64,000 nucleotides of DNA from NCBI GenBank assembly GCA_903902855.1, contig CAIUWK010000072.1:62001-126000 (forward strand), in the 5' to 3' direction. Source of the stretch: an uncultured Geobacter sp. Its GTDB lineage: Bacteria; Desulfobacterota; Desulfuromonadia; Geobacterales; CAIOGM01. Shown here in pieces: positions 29,188 to 38,841 of the stretch. Numbering within the stretch: the first letter of the stretch is position 1; each line of letters starts with the position of its first letter. The notes beneath the pieces were generated by a model, which had not been told where the DNA came from, made no database searches, and was given only the letters and a program-made list of their open reading frames with translations. The translations under genes and the position numbers were made by a program.

Positions 29188-32067
29188 ATGACCGACCTGT
29201 ACCAGCATAACCCACTCATTCATCGCGACCGCCGCCTGAGTCACTCCGACTCCGCGTGGGTCCGCTCTTTTGCCTGCGAAGATCTGTGCCCGCTCATCGT
29301 CTGCCGTGGTCCCATCCGGAAGGAGGCCATGGATGTCTACGCAGAGATGGGAATAACCCACTTCGGCATCCTCCTCTCGGAAAAGGACTCCATCATCTAC
29401 CCCAACGCCCTGGCTCCCGAGCTGCGGCAGTTGACCGATTCCACCCGGGTCCACCGGGTACCCGACTATTCCGGCGCCTCCAAGGAGGAGCGGGTGGAGC
29501 GGATGCAACAGATCGTCCAGATCGCCAAAGATAACGGCTATGACGCCATCTTTGCCGGCTACGGCTTCATGGCCGAGGATGAGGAGTTCGTGGCCACCGT
29601 GGAGAAGGCGGGGCTCAAGTTCATCGGTCCCTGCTCGGCCACCCAGGCCGGCGCGGGTAAGAAGGACGAGGCCAAGCGAACCGCACTTTCCGTGGATGTC
29701 AGCGTCACGCCGGGTATCGACAATGTCACCGCCCGTACCCTGGTGAAGAAGTACCCCACCCGTGAGACGTTGCTGGCGGTGGTGACCGTCGAGGGACTCA
29801 CCTGCGACCCGGCGGTTCTGGGGAATGCCGGGCTTTCCCTGGAGACCCTGGCGGATCATATCCTTTTTGCCTCCTACGAGAAGGGGATTGATCTCTTTAC
29901 CATCGAAGAGCTGGGGCGGCAGGTGGAGATCGAAGCCACCGAGCTGTTCAAAAGCTCTCCCCGGAGCCGTTTCCGGATCAAGGCCATCGGCGGCGGGGGG
30001 GGAAAGGGGCAGCGGATTATCGGCGGCTCCCTGCTCAACCTGAAACAGGCGACTTCCCAGCAGATCGCCGAGGCGGCAGCCGAGGCTCCCGGCCTGGTTC
30101 GGGAGGCTCTCAACGAGGTCAAGGCCAATGGCGTGGGGGACAACAAGAACGTCCTCATCGAGTTGAACATCGAGCAGACCCGCCACAACGAGATCCAGCT
30201 CCTGGGGAACGGTCAGTGGAGCATCGCCCTGGGAGGGCGCGACTGTTCGCTGCAGATGCACGAGCAGAAGCTGCTGGAGGTCTCCGTCACCCAGGAGGGG
30301 CTCGTGGAGGCCATCGCCGCGGCCCGTGCCGCCGGTAAGGCCGCCGAGGTAAAGTCGCTGGAGAGTGACCTGCTGGTCCTCCAGCGGATGGAGGAGCAGG
30401 CCGAGCGGTTCGGTCTGGCCGTGGGGCTGGACTCGGCTTCCACCTTCGAGTGCATCGTTGACCGGGATCGCCATTACTTCATGGAGGTGAATACCCGAAT
30501 CCAGGTGGAGCACCGGGTCACCGAGCTCTGCTATAGTCTGAAATTTTCCAACCCCGATGATCCTGCTGATTTTTTCATGGTGGAGTCGCTGGTGGAGGCC
30601 ATGGCTCTCTTGGCCCGACACAAGGAGCGTCTCCCCCGTCCCGAGCGGGTGCGCCGGTTCAGCGCCTCCGTGGAGGCTCGACTCAACGCCACCGACTGTT
30701 CTCTCTCCCCCCACGCGGGCGGTGTCATCCGCTACTGGTCCAAGCCCATCCAAGGGGAGATCCGGGATGACCAGGGAATCAGCCTTGTCAACCCCGATAC
30801 CGGCATGTTCATGCGCTACCGGGTTGCCGGCGCCTATGACTCCAACATCGCCCTGCTCCTCACCAAGGGGGAAGACCGGCTGGCCTGCTACCGTCATATG
30901 TCCACGGTTCTCTGCACCACCAGTCTCCGCGGCACCGATACCGCCACCAATCTTGAGTTCCACTACGGCTTAGTCAACTGGTTCATCGGCCAGAACGTCC
31001 TGGCTAAACCGACCACCCGGTTCGTGGTCCCCTACCTGACCCTTGTGGGGCAGTTGAAGGAAGAGGCACAGAAGATCGACCCGGTCTTTGCCTTCATTCA
31101 GATGAAGAAATCCTATGCCCGGCAGATCACCGAGCAGTTTCCCGGCGATGCAAAGGTTGCCAGGGAGATGTCCCAGATTCTGGACCGGAAGGGGACTCTG
31201 GTGACTCGTCCCATGGAGAAGCTCCTGGAAGACCCGCATCGCCTTTCCGGTTGGCTCAGTCTGAACCGGGACAGTTTCCGCATGGAAAACGGCAAGGTGG
31301 TCTGGCACAATAATCCGCTTAAAGTCCTGGACGAGACCTATCGTTATCTGAACATGTCCTGGAACCCGGCCGCTCCGGCTGCCGAAACCATTTGGGACCA
31401 TGACAACGAGGTTCTGCAGAAGGCGCTCCGGTTCTACTCAAGTCTTTATACTGCGTTTGATCTGGAGTGCGGCCAGTACGACAAGCTGACGGAACTGGTT
31501 GCCATGGAGGCTCCTCAGGGGGGGTACGATGATTCCAGCTGGGAAGAGATCCGCTCGGCTCATTTCGGCTTCACCGCCGGCCTGGAACTGCTGGGGATGC
31601 TCTACCTCATCGCCGAAAATGTAAAATTCTGGGATTTCCGTGTGGAAGAGGATCTGGAGGTCACCATTCCTGAATATCTCTTCGATGCCGAACTACAGGC
31701 CCGGATGAAGAAGATCCTGGTGCCGCCGCCGGCTACCAAGGCCGACGAGATCGTCGCCATGTGCGGCGGGATGTACTATGCCCAGGAGGCGCCGGGGATG
31801 CCGGCCTTCGTGAGCGAAGGGATGCACTTTGAGAAGGGGCAGACGCTCTATATCATCGAAGTCATGAAGATGTTCAACAAGGTCCTGGCCCCGTTCTCCG
31901 GGACCCTGGACAAGATCCTCATGACCGGCAGCGACGGGACCATCGTCCAGAAAGGGCAGCCGCTCTTCAAGATTACTCCGGACGAAATTTTTGTGGACAT
32001 CAACCCGGATGAGATCGACCGGACGAAGCGGGAACGGACGGCAACGTACCTCAGGGCCGTTCTCTAG
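29188..32067 (+). CDS. Acyl-CoA carboxylase, biotin carboxylase fused to biotin carrier domain
   Basis: The 959-residue protein starts with a biotin carboxylase N-domain and ATP-grasp region. The glycine loop IGGGGGKGQR is at about residue 269 and the core motif EVNTRIQVEHRVTEL follows further on. The C-terminal biotinyl domain carries Lys894 in EVMKMFN. The glycine loop lies about 100 residues later than in standard AccC: there is an extended N-terminus plus an inserted segment (about residues 170-265) before it. The long middle part (about 560-850) links to the carrier. It is cotranscribed with the carboxyltransferase (24-base gap) and probably forms the propionyl-CoA carboxylase. Confidence 0.88.
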   Translation: MTDLYQHNPLIHRDRRLSHSDSAWVRSFACEDLCPLIVCRGPIRKEAMDVYAEMGITHFGILLSEKDSIIYPNALAPELRQLTDSTRVHRVPDYSGASKEERVERMQQIVQIAKDNGYDAIFAGYGFMAEDEEFVATVEKAGLKFIGPCSATQAGAGKKDEAKRTALSVDVSVTPGIDNVTARTLVKKYPTRETLLAVVTVEGLTCDPAVLGNAGLSLETLADHILFASYEKGIDLFTIEELGRQVEIEATELFKSSPRSRFRIKAIGGGGGKGQRIIGGSLLNLKQATSQQIAEAAAEAPGLVREALNEVKANGVGDNKNVLIELNIEQTRHNEIQLLGNGQWSIALGGRDCSLQMHEQKLLEVSVTQEGLVEAIAAARAAGKAAEVKSLESDLLVLQRMEEQAERFGLAVGLDSASTFECIVDRDRHYFMEVNTRIQVEHRVTELCYSLKFSNPDDPADFFMVESLVEAMALLARHKERLPRPERVRRFSASVEARLNATDCSLSPHAGGVIRYWSKPIQGEIRDDQGISLVNPDTGMFMRYRVAGAYDSNIALLLTKGEDRLACYRHMSTVLCTTSLRGTDTATNLEFHYGLVNWFIGQNVLAKPTTRFVVPYLTLVGQLKEEAQKIDPVFAFIQMKKSYARQITEQFPGDAKVAREMSQILDRKGTLVTRPMEKLLEDPHRLSGWLSLNRDSFRMENGKVVWHNNPLKVLDETYRYLNMSWNPAAPAAETIWDHDNEVLQKALRFYSSLYTAFDLECGQYDKLTELVAMEAPQGGYDDSSWEEIRSAHFGFTAGLELLGMLYLIAENVKFWDFRVEEDLEVTIPEYLFDAELQARMKKILVPPPATKADEIVAMCGGMYYAQEAPGMPAFVSEGMHFEKGQTLYIIEVMKMFNKVLAPFSGTLDKILMTGSDGTIVQKGQPLFKITPDEIFVDINPDEIDRTKRERTATYLRAVL

Positions 32068-32155
32068 GCAAGAGTTTGACGGATGAACAGAGGGCTCCCT
32101 GCGTCGCGGTGGAGCCCTCGTCATGCCGCGCAAATCAAATCAAGGAGAAAGAGAT

Positions 32156-32794
32156 ATGGAAAAAGGAAAATTGATCGTTATCGAGGGGATCAGCGGCTCC
32201 GGCCAGCAGGTTACCTCCGGTATAACCGTATTAAAACAGGCACTTATTGCGGCGGGGCACGAAGTGGTGGAGTGCGCCAATCCCGATTCCGGGCGCGCCC
32301 AGGAGCTGGGACTTGCCTCGGTTTTCAACTGGCCGTTCGGCAAGGATATCCGGGCCGACTTCTTCCTGGAAGGGGCGGTGCGGGCCGAAATATTCAAGAA
32401 TATCGTCCGACCGGCCATTGACGAAGGGAAGATCGTCCTGTGCAAGCAGTCCAGCATCTCCTCTCTGGCCAATGCTTGGGTCAACGGGCATACCAATCAT
32501 TTTGACGTGCTGCGCCAACTGGAAAAGGTTTCCCGCGGGTACCTCTTCGACGATGAGATCTACCCTGACCTGACCCTCTTTTACGATGTGCCGGCTCAAG
32601 AGGCCTTCGAGCGGATCGAGGATGTCCTGCAGATCCATCATGAGGGGGGGATAGAATATTACCAGAAGATGAGGTCTTTCTATCTTGGAGAGATTTCCCG
32701 CTGGCACGGCTATCGCATCGATGCCTCGGCCGATCGGAGCCAGGAAGAGATCTTTGCCGATGCCTGGGCACTGGTCAAACCGATCCTCTGGTAG
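32156..32794 (+). CDS. Thymidylate-kinase-like protein lacking the P-loop lysine
   Basis: The 212-residue protein has the overall shape of dTMP kinase (LIVIEGISGSGQQVTSG at the N-terminus, LEKVSRGYLFDDEIYPDLTL, IEYYQKMRSFY). The Walker A motif, normally GxxGSGKTT, reads GISGSGQQV: Lys and Thr are replaced by Gln-Gln-Val, so ordinary ATP hydrolysis is unlikely. The usual DRx motif is also absent. It sits between carboxylase and mutase genes, where a mutase-assisting G-protein (MeaB) might be expected, but it is not MeaB. It may be a regulatory or chaperone derivative. AAGGAGAAA precedes the ATG. Confidence 0.75.
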   Translation: MEKGKLIVIEGISGSGQQVTSGITVLKQALIAAGHEVVECANPDSGRAQELGLASVFNWPFGKDIRADFFLEGAVRAEIFKNIVRPAIDEGKIVLCKQSSISSLANAWVNGHTNHFDVLRQLEKVSRGYLFDDEIYPDLTLFYDVPAQEAFERIEDVLQIHHEGGIEYYQKMRSFYLGEISRWHGYRIDASADRSQEEIFADAWALVKPILW

Positions 32795-32819
32795 AAGCGG
32801 CGAACTATAACATGGGAGA

Positions 32820-32847
32820 GTAGAGACGCAAGATCTTGCGTCTCTAC
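32820..32847. repeat. Perfect 28-bp palindrome
   Basis: Two 14-base arms, GTAGAGACGCAAGA and its complement, meet at an AGATCT centre. Palindromes ending in GTAGAGACG are widespread interspersed repeats in cyanobacteria and other bacteria. This copy sits 34 bases before the mutase ATG and could form a hairpin in the message. Confidence 0.85.
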
Positions 32848-32881
32848 TTGGTTGCAGGGCGGAATAAACAAGGAGAACCAG

Positions 32882-34534
<1,653 letters not shown>

Positions 34535-34540
34535 TCATGT

Positions 34541-34939
34541 TTGAACCACGGAGGCACGGAGAAAATCCTCAATGATTCTGATTTAACTGATTTGATTATA
34601 CGGTCAGCAATCGAAGTTCACAGGACTCTTGGCCCCGGTCTCCTTGAGTCGGCTTACGAAGAGTGTCTCTGTTATGAACTGATTTTGCACGGGACGTCAC
34701 TGGAACGCCAGAAAGCTTTACCACTTATCTACAAAGAGCTAAGGCTGGAGTGCTGTTATCGGATGGACATTGTTGTGGCTGAACGTGTTGTGGTCGAACT
34801 CAAGTGCGTCGAAAAAATATTGCCGATCCATGAAGCACAATTGCTGACATATATAAAACTTTCCGGTTTGCGGACCGGGCTCATTCTCAACTTTCATACC
34901 CACGTATTAAAGGACGGCATAAAGAGATTGGTATTGTAG
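34541..34939 (+). CDS. GxxExxY protein (PDDEXK-fold nuclease-like)
   Basis: The 132-residue protein shows the family motif GLLESAY (G-x-x-E-x-x-Y) at about residues 33-39, then YRMDIVVAERVVVELK, which supplies the Asp and ExK of a PD-(D/E)xK nuclease site (PF13366/TIGR04256 family). The start TTG at 34541 lies in the left nonamer repeat: the first residues MNHGGTEK are encoded by it. An internal start is possible, but no ribosome site is obvious. The gene separates mutase and epimerase genes and is bordered by inverted repeats, so it looks like an inserted cassette. The family function is unknown. Confidence 0.85.
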   Translation: MNHGGTEKILNDSDLTDLIIRSAIEVHRTLGPGLLESAYEECLCYELILHGTSLERQKALPLIYKELRLECCYRMDIVVAERVVVELKCVEKILPIHEAQLLTYIKLSGLRTGLILNFHTHVLKDGIKRLVL

Positions 34940-34964
34940 TTCTTCGTGTCTCCGTGGTCCACAG
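34541..34964. mobile_element. GxxExxY cassette with nonamer-type terminal inverted repeats
   Basis: Left end: TTGAACCACGGAGGCACGGA at 34541-34560. The right end (34940-34964), read on the other strand, gives GGACCACGGAGACACGAAGA. About 20 of 25 positions match. The CCACGGAGN unit is the same as in the gene-less palindrome at 3337-3423. No transposase is encoded. The element lies between the mutase and epimerase genes. Confidence 0.6.
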
Positions 34965-34973
34965 GGGTTACCC

Positions 34974-35378
34974 ATGCTTACCAAGATAAACCATATCGGC
35001 ATTGCCGTTAAATCTCTTGAAGATTCCCTTCCCTTCTACCGCGACCAACTGGGCATGACGTTCCTGGGGTGTGAGGAGGTGGCAGAGCAGAAGGTGAAGG
35101 TCGCCATGCTCCAGATCGGGGAGTCCAAAATCGAACTCCTGGAACCCACTGCCGACGACAGCCCGGTGGCGAAGTTTCTGGAGAAGAACGGGCCGGGGGT
35201 CCACCATGTGGCCTATGAGACCGAGGACGTGGAGGCCGCCATCGCCCACCTTCAGGGAAAGGGAGCCAGGATGATCGACGTTGTGCCGCGCTCCGGCGCT
35301 CACGGCACCCGGATTGCCTTTGTCCACCCCAAAAGCAGCAATGGTGTTCTGACCGAACTCTGCCAACCGGGACACTGA
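34974..35378 (+). CDS. mce: Methylmalonyl-CoA epimerase
   Basis: The 134-residue VOC-fold enzyme interconverts (R)- and (S)-methylmalonyl-CoA. The opening HIGIAVKSLEDSLPFYRDQL is diagnostic, and metal ligands are visible as His8 region, Gln/Glu in the middle (PGVHHVAYE) and Glu near the end (GVLTELCQP). It completes the propionyl-CoA to succinyl-CoA route with the carboxylase and mutase upstream. The GxxExxY cassette lies between. A hairpin terminator follows. Confidence 0.94.
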   Translation: MLTKINHIGIAVKSLEDSLPFYRDQLGMTFLGCEEVAEQKVKVAMLQIGESKIELLEPTADDSPVAKFLEKNGPGVHHVAYETEDVEAAIAHLQGKGARMIDVVPRSGAHGTRIAFVHPKSSNGVLTELCQPGH

Positions 35379-35732
35379 GGAGGGAACAGCGCTGTAACAG
35401 GCTGAATCTGGGGTTTTTTTAGGCGACGTTGCATTTTTTTCTTGCAACGTCGTAAATAAAACTGTATTTTACCCGAAATTTTGAGATCGTCTGATTCTTG
35501 ATTTTGGTCGGCTGTAATTCAGTCGCAGATTTTTTTAATTGTGCTGGACAGGATGGGCGGAGTAACTAACTCACCGATGTGGTGGCTGCCGTGCGAGGAG
35601 AAGTAGTCTTTTTCGTTTATGAGCAGTGACCAGGAGAGAGAGGAGGTGGAACGAACCACATTGAGCAGGTCAGCGAAGAAATTGTTATCTCTTTATTTAC
35701 GTAATCCTACATCCATGAAGGAGGCAGTACAG
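35379..35732. other. Intergenic region before the porin-like gene
   Basis: About 350 bases without a convincing gene. It contains a 10-bp hairpin (35424-35452) that can end the propionate operon. A weak sigma-54-like sequence, TGGTGGCTGCCGTGCG, lies at about 35581, but the -12 part is poor. Confidence 0.45.
35424..35452 (+). terminator. Hairpin after mce
   Basis: CGACGTTGCA pairs with TGCAACGTCG around a T-rich loop. No T-run follows, but the hairpin is preceded by TTTTTTT; it is probably the operon end. Confidence 0.55.
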
Positions 35733-37112
35733 ATGAAAATTAAGAATAAGATTATGGTAGCAGCCGCCGTCAGCGCCCTGTGCGCCGCATCCGCAGTTCC
35801 GGCAATGGCCTTCGAGAGCGAAGTTCACGGCATGTTCCAGACTCAGGGGATCGCATCTAACCTTCTCAATGGCACTACCGGTTCGGTGGATGTGAACCAA
35901 GCCAACCTCCATGCCACCAAGACATTTGTGGATCAGCGGGTTCGCCTGCAGTACATCGGCAAGGCCAGTGACGATCTCAAACTGGTTACTCAGTTCGAGA
36001 TCGACGGTCGTTGGGGGGATAACTCCTACAGTGGCGGCGGTCGTAACAACGGCATGGCTCTCGGCGGTGATTCCATCAACCTCGAGACCAAGAACGTCTA
36101 TCTCGACTTCAACTGCCCCATTACCGGCACCAATGTCAAGGCTGGTCTGCAGGGATGGAGTGATGCCTATAAAGGTGTGTTCGTCGGCAATGATGCCGCT
36201 GGCCTTACTCTTAGCAAAAAACTCGGCTCCGGCACTTACGGCGCTGGCTTTTTCCGTTTAGATGATGCCCGTGCTGCCGGTCAGACCGTCGGCAAGAACA
36301 CCCGTGACTTCCTCTACCTGGACGGCGCCTATGCCATCTCCAAGGATACGAAAGTCGGCGCAAGCTACTACTACTACAACGACGACAACTCCGTGATGGG
36401 TGCTGGCGTGACCAACCCCGTCCTCTGGACAAGCGGCAAGAATGTCGCCATTCACATGCTGGGTCTCAATGCCTCTGCTACCATGGGTCCGGTTACTCTT
36501 GACGGCTTCTTCCTCTACCAGAACGGCATGCTGCGCGGCTTTACCCCGGCCACTCAGCACCAGAACGCCTTTGCCGCCAACCTGGGTGCCAAAGCCAAGG
36601 CCGGCGTGGGTAGCGTCAAGGCCAACTTCCTCTACACCTCGGGAAGCAACAATGCCACTAACGGCAACTACGGCAGTTCCTTCATCTCGGCACAGAACGA
36701 AACCTCAAATGCCTACATGGAGAGCGGCGTCTTTTCCGGCGCCAACTCCGTGCTCCTCTTCAGGGGTAACGGCTACCGTACCTCCAACACCGATCAGACC
36801 ATCGTTGCCGACCCCAGTTACAAGGGCGCAGGCATCATGGCCGCCTTCATCGGTTATGATGGCGCTATCAACAAGACCTTCTTCAACCTCAATGCCGCCT
36901 TTGTCTCCGCCGCCAAGGAGCAGGCTGACGGTAAGGCCAAATACCTCGGTACGGAAATTAACGCCGAAGTGGGCTACAAACTGTATGACAACCTGAAACT
37001 CAGCGTTCAGGGCGCCTTTGTTGCACTCGGATCCCATTTTTCGGGAAGCGATGGCGCAGAGTATGCAAACTCTCCCTACCTGGGTCGTGTCATCCTGAGC
37101 TACAACTTCTAA
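35733..37112 (+). CDS. Outer-membrane beta-barrel (porin-like) protein
   Basis: The 459-residue protein has a signal peptide (MKIKNKIMVAAAVSALCAAS...AMA), many alternating beta strands rich in Gly, Asn, Tyr and Ala, and a C-terminal strand ending in Phe (LGRVILSYNF), the signature for BAM-mediated outer-membrane insertion. It resembles Geobacter porin-like proteins seen near respiratory genes. The ATG at 35733 is chosen because GGAGG lies seven bases upstream; the open frame extends 38 codons further without support. A strong terminator follows. Confidence 0.85.
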   Translation: MKIKNKIMVAAAVSALCAASAVPAMAFESEVHGMFQTQGIASNLLNGTTGSVDVNQANLHATKTFVDQRVRLQYIGKASDDLKLVTQFEIDGRWGDNSYSGGGRNNGMALGGDSINLETKNVYLDFNCPITGTNVKAGLQGWSDAYKGVFVGNDAAGLTLSKKLGSGTYGAGFFRLDDARAAGQTVGKNTRDFLYLDGAYAISKDTKVGASYYYYNDDNSVMGAGVTNPVLWTSGKNVAIHMLGLNASATMGPVTLDGFFLYQNGMLRGFTPATQHQNAFAANLGAKAKAGVGSVKANFLYTSGSNNATNGNYGSSFISAQNETSNAYMESGVFSGANSVLLFRGNGYRTSNTDQTIVADPSYKGAGIMAAFIGYDGAINKTFFNLNAAFVSAAKEQADGKAKYLGTEINAEVGYKLYDNLKLSVQGAFVALGSHFSGSDGAEYANSPYLGRVILSYNF

Positions 37113-37146
37113 ATCAAACAGTCACACGGATGTTTGAGTCAGTCCG

Positions 37147-37177
37147 AAAGGGGCGAGCGAGAGCTCGCCCCTTTTTA
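37147..37177 (+). terminator. Rho-independent terminator of the porin-like gene
   Basis: AAGGGGCGAGC pairs with GCTCGCCCCTT around GAGA, followed by TTT. Confidence 0.9.
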
Positions 37178-37221
37178 TCGCATGCTAACTTAGTGCGTTT
37201 AGCGCCATCGTGGAGTCCTTC

Positions 37222-38730
37222 ATGAAGAATGTCGTTACCCTCTTGCTTGCTCTCTGCTCTCTGCTCTTCATCATCGCATCGGCAGGCGCCGCGCCTTTGA
37301 ACGTGTATGTGGCGGGATTTTCCGTGGTGGGGGGCGAACAAGCCCTCAAGCTGAAGGAGATGCTGCCGTCACTGCTTGCGTCCCGCCTGGCTGTCCGGGG
37401 GCTGGAGGTGGCGGAGAATTCTTCCCAGGCGACTGCCATTATCTCCGGCAGTTACTTCCAGTCCGGCTCCAGCTTCAGCATCGACGCAGTGGTCAAGGAC
37501 GGTAGCGGCAAGATCAGGGTGCGGGCTTTCGAGCAAGGGGTGACGGAAAATGACCTGTTGCTGGCGGTAACCCGTTTGGCTGCTGAGCTTTCAGTGCGGC
37601 TCTCGGCCGAGTTTAAGACTTCTCTTGCTCCGGCGGCGACCGCAGTTCCTCTGGCTGTTCCCCTGCCAACGGTGACCACACCCGCAGTTACTGCTGTTGT
37701 GCCTCTATCCGATATCGTTCCTGCCGCATCACCGGTAGCGGTGGTAACTCCTGCCGACATCGTAAGGAGTGCGTCCGGCACTCTGTCCGGACTCCGGCTG
37801 ACGGGCGCCTACAACGGCTTGGCCCTTGGCCGAACACTCCCCGACGGCGATCGGGAAATCTTTATCAGCTCGATGAATGTTATCCAGTACTACCACCAGG
37901 GGAAGGAGCTCCGTCTTGTGCAGGAGGTCAAGCTGCGTGGGGATGAGCGGGTCCTGGCTATCGACACCTTTGACCTGGACCATGACGGTGTTCCCGAGCT
38001 CTACGTGACCCTGGTGCGAGGGGATCAGCTTGCCTCCCAGGTCTGGATTCCCACCGAAAAAGGGCTTGAGCCGCAGGCAAGTAATCTCCCCTACTATTTC
38101 CGGGTTATCGCCCTGGATGGCCGGGAGCCGAGGCTCTATGGCCAGCAGATGGCGACGGATGACGATTTTTATGGTGGTGTCGGCGAGGTAATCAAGACAG
38201 CCAAGGGGTATGAGCTGCGGAATCCGTTTTCGCTTCCCCGTTTCGGGAATCTGTACAACTTCAACCGCTTTGCCGATGCCGCCGGGAAGAAGCATTTCGT
38301 GGTCATTAACGGTGACGGCTATCTCATCGTCTCCTCGGATTCCGGTGAGGAGCTTTGGCGTTCCAGCGACCGGTTCGGCGGGTCGGAGACATCATTTCAA
38401 CGCGAGAATCGCGGCGCCGGCGAAAGGCTTCGATGGATATTCATGGAGCAGCGGATTACGGTCACCTCGTCCGGTAATATTATAGTTCCGAAAAACAGCG
38501 GGTTATTCACGGTGGGAATCAATCGGGCCTACAACAAGAATTCTCTCTTCTGTCTGGGGTGGAACGGTTCGCTTCTGGATGAGAAATGGCATACCAAGGA
38601 GATCCCGAGCTATCTGGCGGATTATCTTTATATCCCGGAGAAAAAAGAGCTGTTTGTCTTGGAGGTTGTCAAGAAGGAGTCTTTTCTCAACGCCGGCGCC
38701 AGCATGCTCAGCGTGAAGAAGGTTGAGTAG
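37222..38730 (+). CDS. Secreted protein with FG-GAP/VCBS-like segment
   Basis: The 502-residue product has a signal peptide (MKNVVTLLLALCSLLF...AGA). Residues about 25-135 form an alpha/beta domain (VYVAGFSVVGGEQALKLKEM, ATAIISGSYFQSGSS) resembling TolB-N or CsgG-like periplasmic domains. A Pro/Val/Ala-rich linker follows (about 138-185). The rest is a likely beta-propeller with FDLDHDGVPELYVTLV, a calcium-binding FG-GAP-like motif. The ATG is supported by GGAG at 37212-37215. Conserved in Geobacter-like genomes as far as I can judge; function unknown. Confidence 0.75.
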   Translation: MKNVVTLLLALCSLLFIIASAGAAPLNVYVAGFSVVGGEQALKLKEMLPSLLASRLAVRGLEVAENSSQATAIISGSYFQSGSSFSIDAVVKDGSGKIRVRAFEQGVTENDLLLAVTRLAAELSVRLSAEFKTSLAPAATAVPLAVPLPTVTTPAVTAVVPLSDIVPAASPVAVVTPADIVRSASGTLSGLRLTGAYNGLALGRTLPDGDREIFISSMNVIQYYHQGKELRLVQEVKLRGDERVLAIDTFDLDHDGVPELYVTLVRGDQLASQVWIPTEKGLEPQASNLPYYFRVIALDGREPRLYGQQMATDDDFYGGVGEVIKTAKGYELRNPFSLPRFGNLYNFNRFADAAGKKHFVVINGDGYLIVSSDSGEELWRSSDRFGGSETSFQRENRGAGERLRWIFMEQRITVTSSGNIIVPKNSGLFTVGINRAYNKNSLFCLGWNGSLLDEKWHTKEIPSYLADYLYIPEKKELFVLEVVKKESFLNAGASMLSVKKVE

Positions 38731-38744
38731 CTCTGCGATAACTC

Positions 38745-38773
38745 TTGACATTCCTCTATCCTGTTGTTAAATA
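38745..38773 (+). promoter_or_regulatory. Sigma-70 promoter of hisZ
   Basis: TTGACA (38745-38750) and TAAATA (38768-38773) are 17 bases apart; predicted start near 38780. Confidence 0.65.
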
Positions 38774-38791
38774 GTCGATCGGTTCTCTAAC

Positions 38792-38820
38792 GAAAGGCAT
38801 TCCTTTGTGGAATGCCTTTC
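38792..38820 (+). promoter_or_regulatory. Perfect hairpin in the hisZ leader
   Basis: GAAAGGCATTCC pairs with GGAATGCCTTTC (12 bp, no mismatch) around TTTGT. It lies between promoter and start codon, has no T-run, and hides the only upstream ATG (38812). Confidence 0.6.
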
Positions 38821-38841
38821 ACCTGTTGTGCGGTGATATTT

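Noticed and set aside
27400-30963. Antisense open frame of 1187 residues opposite the carboxylase genes
   Set aside because: It mirrors two well-conserved genes with strong codon bias; long antisense frames are expected in GC-rich DNA. No motif is seen.
35619-35732. 38-residue extension of the porin-like protein
   Set aside because: A good signal peptide and GGAGG support the start at 35733.
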